Shown here piece after piece: positions 1 to 11,533 of a DNA stretch of 61,249 nt; position 1 is the stretch's first letter; the number at the start of each line of letters is the position of its first letter. The stretch lies in assembly GCA_949282965.1 (NCBI GenBank), contig CASDQW010000031.1, forward strand, positions 1 through 61,249, written 5' to 3'. This DNA is from an uncultured Lentisphaeria bacterium (GTDB taxonomy: Bacteria > Verrucomicrobiota > Lentisphaeria > Victivallales > Victivallaceae). The position numbers and the translations under genes are program-made. The notes beneath the pieces are model-generated. The model ran no database searches. It had not been told where the DNA came from and saw only the letters and a list, made by a program, of their open reading frames with translations.

Positions 1-1190
1 TCCACCCCCTCGTTGAGCACCTTGCTCGTCACCAGCACCGGATACCCCCCCTCCCGGAATCCAGCCAGAAACTCCTTGCGCTCCCGCGCCCCGGTGTGAT
101 GCGTGATGACCGGCAGCGCAAATTCCCGCCCCAGTTGATAAGCGGCGGCATTGTCGGCAGTGAAGATCAATATCCGTTCGCCCGCATGACGCCGCAGCAA
201 TTCCCAGACCGTCCGGATTTTGCCCCGACCGCCCCACGCAATGCGCCGCTGGGCGAAAAACGCCTGCAGCACCCGCCTCCCTTCCGGTCGCCGCGCACAC
301 AATCCGAGAAAACGTCCCCAATCGGCGGCATTCCGGAACTGCAGCCCGTTCGCCCGCAGAAAATCCGTGTAAATTACCCGGTTGCGCCGGTATTCCTCCG
401 CCTCGTCCGGGTCCAGTTTGACCGCAATCCGTTCCGTACGGTAGGGCGACAGATACTGCCCTTCCAGTTCGTCGATATTCACCCGGCAGACCACCGGCCC
501 CAGCAGATCCGCCATGACGGCGTTGCGTTCTTCCTCCTCCAGTTCCGGTGTGGCCGACAAACCCAGCCGGTAAGGCGCCAGCGCCATCGCCGCCGCCATC
601 CGGTACACCGGCCCCGGCAGATGATGACACTCGTCCGCCACCAGCAGCCCGAACCGGTCGCCGATAAATTCCATCTGCAGCACCGCCGAATCATAGGTGC
701 TTACCGTCAGCGGCAGCACCCGGTGCTCCCCTCCCCCCAGCATGCCGATTTCCATGCCGAAAAATTTTTCCAGAACGCCGGTCCACTGCTGCAGAAGATC
801 AATGGTCGGCACCAGCACCAGGACCGGACGGCGAAGGTATTCGATCGCCATGACCGCCAGAATGGTTTTGCCCGCGCCGGTCGGCAGCGCGGCCACGCCG
901 CGGAAAGCGTTTTTGCGCCAGGCGGCGAAAGCCGTCTGCTGGTGCGGCCGCGGCGTCAGCGGTTCCGCCAGATGCAGCTCCAGCTCCGGAAACGCCCGCG
1001 CCCGGTCTTCCACCCGGATCCCGTGCGCCATCAACCCCAGCAGCAGTTCCGCATAATCACAGCCGCGGGAACGGTAACTGCGACTGCGTTCGTCGTAACG
1101 GATACGGGTAAGAAGTTCCGCCGGAATCCCCGCCGGATCCAGCTCCTGCCACAGAAGCGTCCCGTGATCGAAAAGAACCGAAGGTTTCAT
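1..1190 (-). CDS. XPB/SSL2-like superfamily 2 DNA helicase (3' end outside window)
   Basis: The frame reads leftward from the ATG at 1190 and stays open to the window edge, so about 396 N-terminal residues are seen and the C-terminus is missing. Visible helicase motifs are Walker A LPTGAGKT (102-109), DECH (186-189), LSATPE (211-216) and, at the edge, SKVLNEGVD of the second RecA-like lobe; this last motif and the overall layout resemble XPB/ERCC3-type helicases. About 80 residues precede the helicase core. The family unwinds DNA with ATP, and in prokaryotes a repair role is inferred. Its ATG overlaps the stop of the small upstream membrane-protein gene (ATGA). In archaea and some bacteria the nuclease Bax1 follows XPB; here the next gene is out of sight. 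Confidence 0.88.
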   Translation of the reverse strand, partial: MKPSVLFDHGTLLWQELDPAGIPAELLTRIRYDERSRSYRSRGCDYAELLLGLMAHGIRVEDRARAFPELELHLAEPLTPRPHQQTAFAAWRKNAFRGVAALPTGAGKTILAVMAIEYLRRPVLVLVPTIDLLQQWTGVLEKFFGMEIGMLGGGEHRVLPLTVSTYDSAVLQMEFIGDRFGLLVADECHHLPGPVYRMAAAMALAPYRLGLSATPELEEEERNAVMADLLGPVVCRVNIDELEGQYLSPYRTERIAVKLDPDEAEEYRRNRVIYTDFLRANGLQFRNAADWGRFLGLCARRPEGRRVLQAFFAQRRIAWGGRGKIRTVWELLRRHAGERILIFTADNAAAYQLGREFALPVITHHTGARERKEFLAGFREGGYPVLVTSKVLNEGV

Positions 1191-1456
1191 CCCCGCCGCC
1201 GATACGCCACCGCCCAGGCAATCGCCACCGGCAACAGAAAAAGCCACCACGTGAGGCGCAGGCGAAACAGCCCCCACCCCAGCCACAGGAATCCCAGTAC
1301 CAGCATTGGAATCCCCGCCAGCAACAGCGCCCGGATCCCGCGCCGCCAGTCCGGATACTCCTCATCGGCCTCCGCTTCGATCCGCTCCAGTTCCAGACGC
1401 AGTTCCGGATCCAGCTCCAGTTCCTGTTCCGGATCCTGATCCCACTCCTTCTGCAT
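1187..1456 (-). CDS. small membrane protein, 89 aa, unknown function
   Basis: No family is recognised. The first 40 residues are highly acidic, with alternating D/E/L (QDPEQELELDPELRLELE). Two hydrophobic segments follow at about residues 44-64 and 68-84, and the protein ends in RRRG, which predicts a small inner-membrane protein with both ends in the cytoplasm. It sits 12 bases after the SGNH hydrolase gene and shares the ATGA overlap with the helicase gene downstream, so it is translated as part of that operon. A real gene is supported by this coupling and by the membrane pattern; the function is open. Confidence 0.7.
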   Translation of the reverse strand: MQKEWDQDPEQELELDPELRLELERIEAEADEEYPDWRRGIRALLLAGIPMLVLGFLWLGWGLFRLRLTWWLFLLPVAIAWAVAYRRRG

Positions 1457-1468
1457 CCTCCGTCTCCC

Positions 1469-2461
1469 TCAACGTCGCCGCGTAATCTGGCGATAGAGAT
1501 TATCCGCAACCACGGCCATGCCTTCGTCGGACGGATGCAATCCTCCCGGCTGGAACAAATCCTCATCCGTTCCCAGCAGCCGCGTCCCGTCAATCACCCG
1601 CGCATGGCGGAATGTCGATGCCACCGCCGTCAGCGCCCGCCGGAAATCCTCCGGCGTATCCCCTGCGGCATTCGGCAATCGTTCGTGTCCCGGCCACAGC
1701 AGCGGCGTGGCCACGTGCACCGTAATGCCGGGACGACGGAACAGATGTTTCAGCAAGGCCGTCAATTCCGCTGCGCATTCCGCCGCGCTCCGACCGTCCG
1801 CATAATCCTGAATCCCGCAGGCCACCAGCACCGACTGCCACTCCTGCTCCAGCGCCAACGCCCCCAGCCCACCGCGCAGCGCCACACCGGCCACCGCCCA
1901 GTTCAACACATCGGTATGGAGTTCCGCCGCCAGAATCGCCGCGTAGGAACGCAAGGGCGACGGCGCCGTCAATCCCATGGTCAGAGAATCCCCGAGCAGC
2001 AGCATCCGTTCGTCCGTACAATAAAGCGGACGGAACAATGCCCCGTCGGCCAGTTCCAGCTCGCAGACCAGCACTTCGGCGTTCAGCGGCAGAAACACCT
2101 CCACCTCGTGATCCTCATCCCGGCCTTCCGGAAGCTCCAGGAAAAATTCAAATTCCTTCTCCGGCTCGTCCGGCCCAAACGTATGACAGTCCGAACGGTC
2201 CACCAACACGTCCAGCCGGCACGGCTCCTCCTCATCCTCCGCGGTCACCAGCCGCAGCCGCATCGCCAGATACGCGCTGTCCGTCACCAGTGAAATCCGT
2301 ACCCCCGCCGTATACCGCGCCCGGCGAAAAAGTCGTTCCGTCCCACGGAAAAACTCCTCCGCCTCCTCCGTCATGCGCCTACATCGAACGCCTTCCGGCG
2401 TCTCCTCCACCTCCGCCGCGCCCCGTACCAGGTCACGGTGGTCCACGAGATCGATTCTCAT
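1469..2461 (-). CDS. SGNH/GDSL-type hydrolase with N-terminal beta domain
   Basis: A 330-residue protein with an N-terminal region of about 170 residues that looks like a beta-sandwich, then an SGNH hydrolase domain starting with LLLGDSLTMG, whose Ser is the expected nucleophile. Block V reads GGLHPSDEG near residue 310; the His is present but the position three residues before it, normally the catalytic Asp, is Gly. SGNH enzymes of this layout are usually carbohydrate esterases or lipases, and the gene lies 73 bases downstream of a beta-galactosidase gene, so deacylation of a sugar substrate is a reasonable inference. No signal peptide is seen. An AAGGAAGG ribosome binding site precedes the ATG at 2461. 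Confidence 0.82.
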   Translation of the reverse strand: MRIDLVDHRDLVRGAAEVEETPEGVRCRRMTEEAEEFFRGTERLFRRARYTAGVRISLVTDSAYLAMRLRLVTAEDEEEPCRLDVLVDRSDCHTFGPDEPEKEFEFFLELPEGRDEDHEVEVFLPLNAEVLVCELELADGALFRPLYCTDERMLLLGDSLTMGLTAPSPLRSYAAILAAELHTDVLNWAVAGVALRGGLGALALEQEWQSVLVACGIQDYADGRSAAECAAELTALLKHLFRRPGITVHVATPLLWPGHERLPNAAGDTPEDFRRALTAVASTFRHARVIDGTRLLGTDEDLFQPGGLHPSDEGMAVVADNLYRQITRRR

Positions 2462-2534
2462 ATCCTTCCTTATCGTTTGACCCCGAACAGCCGTCTCCGG
2501 GAACCTCTTCCGGAGGACGGACGGATCGTTTTTT

Positions 2535-5666
<3,132 letters not shown>

Positions 5667-5711
5667 TCAATGATTTGAGGAAAATCTTCCGCCTTTTCCG
5701 CTCTGACGCCA

Positions 5712-5740
5712 TTGCCGAAGCGGACTCTTCGTGCTATTTT
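5712..5740 (+). promoter_or_regulatory. candidate promoter for the YbhN-type gene
   Basis: TTGCCG (5712-5717) and TATTTT (5735-5740) have a 17-base spacer and lie about 35 bases before the ATG at 5775. A further TATAAT at 5743-5748 has no matching -35 box at the right distance. Confidence 0.4.
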
Positions 5741-5767
5741 AATATAATAAACAACCAATCCCCTCAA
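5739..5767 (-). promoter_or_regulatory. candidate promoter for the beta-galactosidase operon
   Basis: On the minus strand TTGAGG (5762-5767) and TATTAA (5739-5744) are separated by 17 bases, which would give a leader of about 85 bases before the ATG at 5648. It interleaves with the opposite-facing candidate promoter at 5712-5740, so the two could interfere. Confidence 0.4.
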
Positions 5768-5774
5768 AGTCAAA

Positions 5775-6875
5775 ATGAAAACAGCAAAAAACCATTCAAC
5801 TTTCAGAGAAAGAACCCGGCACCTCCTTGCCTTTCTGCTGAAAGTGGCGTTCGCGGCCGCCATCATCGTCTACCTCGTCGGGAAAAACGCCGCCGCCGTA
5901 GCTGAAGGATTCCGTTCATTCAACTACTGGTGGTTGCTGCCGGCGGCGCTGCTGTATCTCTCCCATATGATCGTCTGCGCCTATCGCTGGTTCGTACTCA
6001 CACGGGTGCTGAATATCCGCCTCACCTGGCCGGAGGCACTGTCTCTGACCATGCAGGCTTACTTCTTTTCCCTCGTGGTCCCCGGCGGCGCCATCGGCGG
6101 CGACGTGGTCAAAATCGGAGTTCTGAGCACCCGCTCCCCCGCCGGCAGCAAGGTGGAGGGGGCATTCACCATCCTCATGGACCGCATTGTCGGCATGATT
6201 GCCCTGTTCCTGACTGCCATCGTCATCACCATTCCGGCGATTCCGGTGCTGATGCAGGTGAATATTCCGGGAGTTCCACTGGACCGTACCGTGAAAATTC
6301 TGGGCATCGCGGCGATTTTTCTGCTCTGCCTGACCGGGCTGGCCGCCTCCGGAGCCATTTTCTTTCACCGGACGCTGGAAAAAATCCCGCCGGTCGGCAA
6401 GCTGATGCATTGGGCCGACCAATTATCCCACGGCATGGTCCGCCGCCTGACTGACGCCGCCGACGCCTACAGCCGCGCCTGGAAAACCACCGCCCAGACC
6501 GTTTTCTGGAGCATTCCTCTGGTCCATCTGATGACGGTGGCGGTTTTCGGGTGCCTCGCGGCCGGCGTGGGAGCCGACGGAGCCGGCGTGCTGACGATGA
6601 TTGCGGCGGTGACCATCGGCAACATTGTGGGACTGATTCCGCTTTTCCCGTCCGGCGTGGGGGCGCGGGATGTGGCGGCGATCACGATTCTGGTGGCCGG
6701 AGGCATGGCGGTGGGAGACGCCAAAACCGCGCAGTTGCTGTATACGGCGCTGGTGATCGGTTTCAGTCTCTTCGGTGGACTCTTCTTCATTTTCGATCCC
6801 GGGAAAAAGCGGTCGCAGGAACTGCTTCGCGAAGCCGGTGAACAATCCGTCAGCGAGGTGATCAATGGCCAATGA
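5775..6875 (+). CDS. YbhN / lysylphosphatidylglycerol synthase TM-domain family membrane protein
   Basis: A 366-residue polytopic inner-membrane protein with about eight hydrophobic segments. Two signatures of the LPG_synthase_TM family (PF03706, UPF0104) are visible: SLVVPGGAIGGDVVKIG near residue 100 and GLIPLFPSGVGARDVAA near residue 290. It lacks the soluble acyl/aminoacyl transfer domain of MprF, so lipid aminoacylation cannot be assumed; YbhN-type proteins are linked by homology to lipid flipping or transport. The gene overlaps the start of the methylenetetrahydrofolate reductase gene by 11 bases. The ribosome binding site is weak. Confidence 0.88.
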   Translation: MKTAKNHSTFRERTRHLLAFLLKVAFAAAIIVYLVGKNAAAVAEGFRSFNYWWLLPAALLYLSHMIVCAYRWFVLTRVLNIRLTWPEALSLTMQAYFFSLVVPGGAIGGDVVKIGVLSTRSPAGSKVEGAFTILMDRIVGMIALFLTAIVITIPAIPVLMQVNIPGVPLDRTVKILGIAAIFLLCLTGLAASGAIFFHRTLEKIPPVGKLMHWADQLSHGMVRRLTDAADAYSRAWKTTAQTVFWSIPLVHLMTVAVFGCLAAGVGADGAGVLTMIAAVTIGNIVGLIPLFPSGVGARDVAAITILVAGGMAVGDAKTAQLLYTALVIGFSLFGGLFFIFDPGKKRSQELLREAGEQSVSEVINGQ

Positions 6876-8298
6876 ACTGCAACTGCAAATGAATTTCACC
6901 CCCGGGAACGGAGGCAACCGGTTCCGCGACATTCTCAACAGCGGCGAATTCATGCTGCTGGTGGAAAACAGCTCCCCGGGACGCGACAACGATCCCGCCG
7001 CAGCCGCTGAAAAACTGGCCGCACTGGAAAAAGAGGTCCTGGCCATCCGGGATCTTCCCGCCGCGCTGGCCATCACCGACAGCTGGAACCATGTCGAATC
7101 CTGGCGGGCGGCGGAATACGTCGCCGCGCTTTCCACCGAAAACCGCGATCGACATCTCGTCTATGTAAGCGGCCGCAACACCGATGAGGCCGAGCTGAAA
7201 GCACTGACCCATCTCGCCCGTGATGCCGGCATGAAAAATCTGGTCGCGGTCAGCGGTGATGCCGTGCGCGGAGAATCCATCCGGGACACCCGCAAACGGT
7301 GCTTTACCGAAAGTACCCGTATCCTGGACTTCTGGCGGCCGTATCAGAACGAACTCCTGCTTTGCGGCTGTGTGGTCAATCCGTTCCAGTACAGCTCTTA
7401 TTCCCTGCTCGGACAATACTGCAAACTGGTCCGGAAAATCAATACCGGCGCCCAATTCATCGTCACTCAGGCCGGATGGGACATGTTGAAACTCCAGACG
7501 CTGCGCTGGTATTTGAGCGCCCGGGGGCTCTATGTGCCCACCATTGCCCGGCTGCTGCTGCTGACGCCGGAACGGGTGGAAAAAATTCTCGCCGGCCATT
7601 ATCCCGGCGTCAATATCTCACCGGATTTCCGGAAAATTCTGGAAAAGGAACTGCGTTTTTCCCTCAATCAGTTCGAAGCCGCCCAGTGGCGACGGCTGGA
7701 ACTTCAGGCGGCAGGATGTAAATTTCTGGGGTACAGCGGGATCCAACTGTCCGGCGTGGACAACCACCATAAACTTGCCATCGCCGCCGAACGAATCGGC
7801 GCGGCGTTGCGGGAGTTCTCCGGCTTCGAACAGTGGCTGGAGGAATACAATTCCTATCTGGCCCGGGCGGAAATGGCGCCGTTCACCGGCAGCTTCTATC
7901 TCTTCGACCGAACGCTGCGCCGCTCTTATCCGGAAAACGCCCCCCGGATGGCCCCTCTCGGAGAACCGCAAGTCTCCGGTGGAGAAAAATTCCGCTACCG
8001 CCTGCGGCACTTCTTCTTTCCACACGCCGACCGTCAGGACGCTTCCGCGCGCCGCCTGTTGAAAGTGCTTTTCTGCGGTTGCCGCGGCTGCAGCCACTGC
8101 CGGCTGCCGCTCTGCGAATACGTCTGCCCCGAACAATGCCCCAAACGGCTGGCCAACGGCCCCTGCGGTGGCATCCGTCCGGACGGAAGCTGCGAACTCG
8201 GTGGGGGGGAATGCGTCCACCGCCGGGTCATGCGCCTGGCCCACTGGCAGGGGGAAATCACCGAGCTGGAAGATCGGATTCTACCGCCGGGAACCTGA
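6865..8298 (+). CDS. methylenetetrahydrofolate reductase with C-terminal MetV-type cysteine-rich domain
   Basis: A 477-residue fusion. Residues 1-310 form a MetF-like TIM barrel (GEFMLLVENSSPGRDND near the start, SGDAVRGES, a GCVVNPFQ segment), the part that reduces 5,10-methylene-THF to 5-methyl-THF. The last 85 residues carry many cysteines (CGCRGCSHCRLPLC, EYVCPEQCPK, NGPCGG), matching the MTHFR_C/MetV domain (PF12225) that in acetogens is a separate Fe-S/zinc partner of MetF. The product would supply methyl groups for methionine or C1 metabolism; ferredoxin-linked electron supply is inferred from that domain. Translation is coupled to the upstream YbhN-type gene by an 11-base overlap. Confidence 0.85.
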   Translation: MANELQLQMNFTPGNGGNRFRDILNSGEFMLLVENSSPGRDNDPAAAAEKLAALEKEVLAIRDLPAALAITDSWNHVESWRAAEYVAALSTENRDRHLVYVSGRNTDEAELKALTHLARDAGMKNLVAVSGDAVRGESIRDTRKRCFTESTRILDFWRPYQNELLLCGCVVNPFQYSSYSLLGQYCKLVRKINTGAQFIVTQAGWDMLKLQTLRWYLSARGLYVPTIARLLLLTPERVEKILAGHYPGVNISPDFRKILEKELRFSLNQFEAAQWRRLELQAAGCKFLGYSGIQLSGVDNHHKLAIAAERIGAALREFSGFEQWLEEYNSYLARAEMAPFTGSFYLFDRTLRRSYPENAPRMAPLGEPQVSGGEKFRYRLRHFFFPHADRQDASARRLLKVLFCGCRGCSHCRLPLCEYVCPEQCPKRLANGPCGGIRPDGSCELGGGECVHRRVMRLAHWQGEITELEDRILPPGT

Positions 8299-8306
8299 TT
8301 CCCGGC
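8286..8306 (+). terminator. hairpin at the end of the metF-like gene
   Basis: GCCGGGAA (8286-8293) and TTCCCGGC (8299-8306) form a perfect 8-bp stem with a five-base loop containing the stop codon of the upstream gene. No T run follows, so this is at best a weak terminator or a 3'-end stabilising hairpin. Confidence 0.3.
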
Positions 8307-8384
8307 TCCGTATGCGACCCAATCCGCCGGATACTCTGTTATGTATGAAAACACGAAATATGAAACCTATAAGGATTGATCATC

Positions 8385-9614
8385 ATGCCTGAACTGCTGC
8401 CTTTTCATGGATTGCTGCCGGTGCCGGAACGTGCCGCGGAAGTTGCCGCCGTACCTTACGATGTTGTCAACACCCGGGAAGCCGCCGCGCTGGCTGCCGG
8501 TAATCCGTGGAGTTTCCTCCACGTATCCCGTCCGGAAATCGATCTCCCGCCCGGCATTGATCTGCATGACGACCGGGTTTATGAACAAGCCGGGGCCGCT
8601 TTCCAGCGACTCTGCCGCGAAGTTCCACTCGTACTGGATTCCGGAAAACACCTCTATATTTACCGGCTGCAGATGGGCGATCACATTCAAATCGGCGTAC
8701 TCGGCGCCGCTTCCGCCGAAGAATATCGCACCGGCATCATTAAGAAACATGAAAAAACCCGCAAAGATAAGGAAGACGACCGGACCCGCCATGTCATGAC
8801 GCTGCGCTCCCATACCGGTCCGGCCTTTCTGACCTATCGCGACAGTGCCGCCGTCGATGCGCTGGTGGCGGCGGAAACGGCGAAGACGCCGCTGTTTGAC
8901 TTTACCGCGCCGGACGGCATCCGCCATACCCTGTGGCGCGTCCCCGAAGCGCAGAGTGATGCCCTGGCCGAAGCGTTCCGGCGCATTCCCTGTTTCTACA
9001 TTGCCGACGGGCACCATCGCAGTGCCGCCGCCGCGCGCACCGCCGCCGAATGCGCCCCCGCCAATCCGCACCACACCGGTCAGGAGGACTACAATTTCTT
9101 TCTGGCGGTGGCTTTCCCCGCCACACAGCTGGCCATTTTGCCCTACAACCGCGCGGTTCGCACCCTGAACGGCCGGACTCCGGAAGCTCTGCTGAAGGAA
9201 CTCGAAGCCACGTTCACCGTAACTGCCGCCGAAGACGGCAAGACCGGTTGCCCGGGAGAAATCAAAATGTATCTCGCCGGACGCTGGTACCTGCTGAAAC
9301 CGAATTTCGATCCGTCCGCTCTGGGAGTGATCGAACGACTGGACGTCAGCATTCTCCAGGACAACGTTCTTGCTCCGCTGCTGGGCATCGCCGATCCCAG
9401 AACCAGCAAAGAGATCGAATTCATCGGCGGGATCCGCGGTCTCGGGGCATTGGAAAAGATGGTCGATTCCGGTGATTTTGCCGTGGCATTCTCCATGTAC
9501 CCGACCACCGTGGAACAGTTGATGAGCATTGCCGACGCCGGAGCGATCATGCCGCCGAAATCCACCTGGTTCGAACCCAAACTGCGCGACGGTCTGGTTT
9601 GCCATAATTTCTGA
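8385..9614 (+). CDS. DUF1015 family protein
   Basis: A 409-residue protein of the DUF1015 family, shown by PFHGLLPVPERAAEV and VPYDVVNTREA near the start, NPWSFLHVSRPEIDLP, KKHEKTRKDKEDDR, and ADGHHRSAAA near residue 215. The biochemical function of the family is not established; in many genomes it lies near serine-biosynthesis genes, which are not seen here. The ATG at 8385 is preferred over an in-frame TTG at 8376 because AAGGA at 8371-8375 is then nine bases upstream. The gene follows the metF-like gene after 86 bases and may be cotranscribed. Confidence 0.88.
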   Translation: MPELLPFHGLLPVPERAAEVAAVPYDVVNTREAAALAAGNPWSFLHVSRPEIDLPPGIDLHDDRVYEQAGAAFQRLCREVPLVLDSGKHLYIYRLQMGDHIQIGVLGAASAEEYRTGIIKKHEKTRKDKEDDRTRHVMTLRSHTGPAFLTYRDSAAVDALVAAETAKTPLFDFTAPDGIRHTLWRVPEAQSDALAEAFRRIPCFYIADGHHRSAAAARTAAECAPANPHHTGQEDYNFFLAVAFPATQLAILPYNRAVRTLNGRTPEALLKELEATFTVTAAEDGKTGCPGEIKMYLAGRWYLLKPNFDPSALGVIERLDVSILQDNVLAPLLGIADPRTSKEIEFIGGIRGLGALEKMVDSGDFAVAFSMYPTTVEQLMSIADAGAIMPPKSTWFEPKLRDGLVCHNF

Positions 9615-9665
9615 AAACAGCGGCTGCGGCGCACAAGGCCCGGAGGCATTTTTTAAAATCGCAGC

Positions 9666-9694
9666 TTGCCAGAAGCAGAAAGATGCAGTATAAT
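9666..9694 (+). promoter_or_regulatory. promoter for the acyl-CoA synthetase gene
   Basis: TTGCCA (9666-9671) and TATAAT (9689-9694) are 17 bases apart, close to the sigma-70 consensus. The leader before the ATG at 9771 would be about 70 bases. It holds a small TCCG/CGGA hairpin with an A-rich loop just before the start codon. Confidence 0.72.
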
Positions 9695-9770
9695 ATTATA
9701 CTTGATTTGTAAATTTTAACCATAGGACTGTTCCGGTTCCGTCGGGGCCATCCGAAAAAACGGACGCATT

Positions 9771-11438
9771 ATGAATCCTGTATTCGAGCACAGTGAAGGC
9801 GCCGGTCTGAGCCGCGACCTTCCCGTCAAATCTCCGGAATATTTCAACTTCGGTTACGACGTCGTCGACCGTTGGGCCGAATACGACCGCAACAAACTGG
9901 CCATGATCTGGACCAACCAGCAGGGCGAGGAACGGCGTTACACCTTCCGGGACATGAGCAAACTTTCCAACCAGGCGGCCAATCTGCTGTTAAAATACGG
10001 CATTTCCCGAGGTGACCGGGTCTTTCTCATGCTGCCCCGGCTGCCGGACTGGTGGGTCTTCTCCCTGGCGCTGATCAAGCTCGGTGCGGTGCAATGTCCT
10101 TCACCGACCCTGCTGATGCCCAGCGATATCCAGTACCGGATCAATTTCGGCAAATTCAAAATGGTCATCACCGATGCGGAAAACGCCGAAAAATTTGATG
10201 AAGTCTACGAAGCCTGTCCCACCTTGAATACCCGGCTGCTGGTGAACGGCAGCCGTCCCGGCTGGATCGACTATCGGGCGGAAATGGCGCGTTCTCCCCG
10301 TCTGTCCCCCCATGCGGTGAAAACTCCGTTCAAAATGCGGACCAAATCCAATGCGCCCATGCTGTTCGTCTTCACTTCCGGTACCAGCAAATATCCCAAA
10401 ATGGTTCAGCATACCTACGATTATCCGCTGGGCCATCGGATCACCGCTGAAATCTGGCATGGACTGACCCCGAATGATCTGCATTTCACCGTTTCCGACA
10501 CCGGATGGGCCAAAAACATGTGGGGCAATTACTTCGGGCAATGGATCGCGGGCAGTTGCGTCTTCGTCTACGACATCCGCGGCAAGTTTCATGCGGAAGA
10601 GCTCCTGCCGATTCTGGAAAAATATGGCATCACCAGTTTCTGTGCGCCGCCCACGGTATATCGGATGCTCATTTTGAACGACCTGACCAAGTTTGATTTC
10701 AAGGAGTTGCGCAGTTGCACCGCCGCCGGCGAACCCCTGCACACGGAAACCGTCCGGATCTGGCAGGAAGGCACCGGCCTGACCATTCGCGAAGGCTATG
10801 GCCAGACGGAAACCGTCTGCATGATCTGCACCCCCATGAACATCAAAAACAAACCGGGCGCCATGGGCATCCCCACCCCGGGCTGGGATATTGAGTTGCA
10901 TGATGAGGACGGCAACCCCGTACCGCAGGGAGAAGACGGCAGAATTGCCGTCAAACTCGGCGAACACCGTCCCGTCGGGCTTTTCAGTCAGTATCTCTAC
11001 AACAATGAGGAAAATGCCCGCTATTTCGTCAACGGGTATTACTATACCGGCGACAAAGCCTACCGGGATGAAGACGGTTACTACTGGTTTGTCGGCCGCA
11101 GCGACGACATCATCAAGAGTTCCGGCTACCGGATCGGCCCATCCGAGGTGGAAGATGTCCTGGCGCTGCATCCGGCGGTGCATGAAGTGGCCGTGGTCGG
11201 GGCCCCCGATCCGTTGCGCGGTGCGCGGGTGAAGGCTTACATCGTTCTGCATGAAGGCTATGTGGCCACCGAATCCCTGGTCAAGGAGCTGCAGAACCAT
11301 GTCAAGCAGCAGACCGCACCGTATAAGTATCCGCGCGAAATCGAATTCATTGAAAAAATGCCGAAGACTTTTTCCGGGAAAATCATGCGCAGCGTCCTGC
11401 GGCGCCATGCCGAAACCGGAGAGAACGACTGGCAATAA
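9771..11438 (+). CDS. acyl-CoA synthetase (AMP-forming), medium-chain type
   Basis: A 555-residue ANL-superfamily enzyme that would activate a carboxylic acid with ATP and CoA. Visible motifs are the P-loop FTSGTSKYPKMVQHTY (about 202-217), the aromatic substrate segment SDTGWAKNMWGNYFGQW, GYGQTETVC (about 343), the hinge YYTGDKAYRDEDGYYWFVGR and the C-terminal catalytic Lys in TFSGKIMRSV. The sequence is closest in pattern to medium-chain acyl-CoA synthetases (ACSM type) rather than true acetyl-CoA synthetase, which is longer. It is transcribed alone, from its own promoter to its own terminator. The actual acid substrate cannot be told. Confidence 0.88.
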   Translation: MNPVFEHSEGAGLSRDLPVKSPEYFNFGYDVVDRWAEYDRNKLAMIWTNQQGEERRYTFRDMSKLSNQAANLLLKYGISRGDRVFLMLPRLPDWWVFSLALIKLGAVQCPSPTLLMPSDIQYRINFGKFKMVITDAENAEKFDEVYEACPTLNTRLLVNGSRPGWIDYRAEMARSPRLSPHAVKTPFKMRTKSNAPMLFVFTSGTSKYPKMVQHTYDYPLGHRITAEIWHGLTPNDLHFTVSDTGWAKNMWGNYFGQWIAGSCVFVYDIRGKFHAEELLPILEKYGITSFCAPPTVYRMLILNDLTKFDFKELRSCTAAGEPLHTETVRIWQEGTGLTIREGYGQTETVCMICTPMNIKNKPGAMGIPTPGWDIELHDEDGNPVPQGEDGRIAVKLGEHRPVGLFSQYLYNNEENARYFVNGYYYTGDKAYRDEDGYYWFVGRSDDIIKSSGYRIGPSEVEDVLALHPAVHEVAVVGAPDPLRGARVKAYIVLHEGYVATESLVKELQNHVKQQTAPYKYPREIEFIEKMPKTFSGKIMRSVLRRHAETGENDWQ

Positions 11439-11456
11439 CGCCTTGGGGCGGAATCA

Positions 11457-11498
11457 AAGACGGAACCTGTTGGGAAACACCGGTTCCGTCTTTTTTTT
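11457..11498 (+). terminator. strong intrinsic terminator after the acyl-CoA synthetase gene
   Basis: AAGACGGAACC (11457-11467) pairs perfectly with GGTTCCGTCTT (11482-11492), followed by a T run to 11498. On the other strand the same stem is followed by TTT only, so it may also help end the leftward polysaccharide operon that stops at 11534. Confidence 0.88.
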
Positions 11499-11533
11499 GT
11501 ATCTTCGTGCGACCGATATCTGACGCCGGCGGT

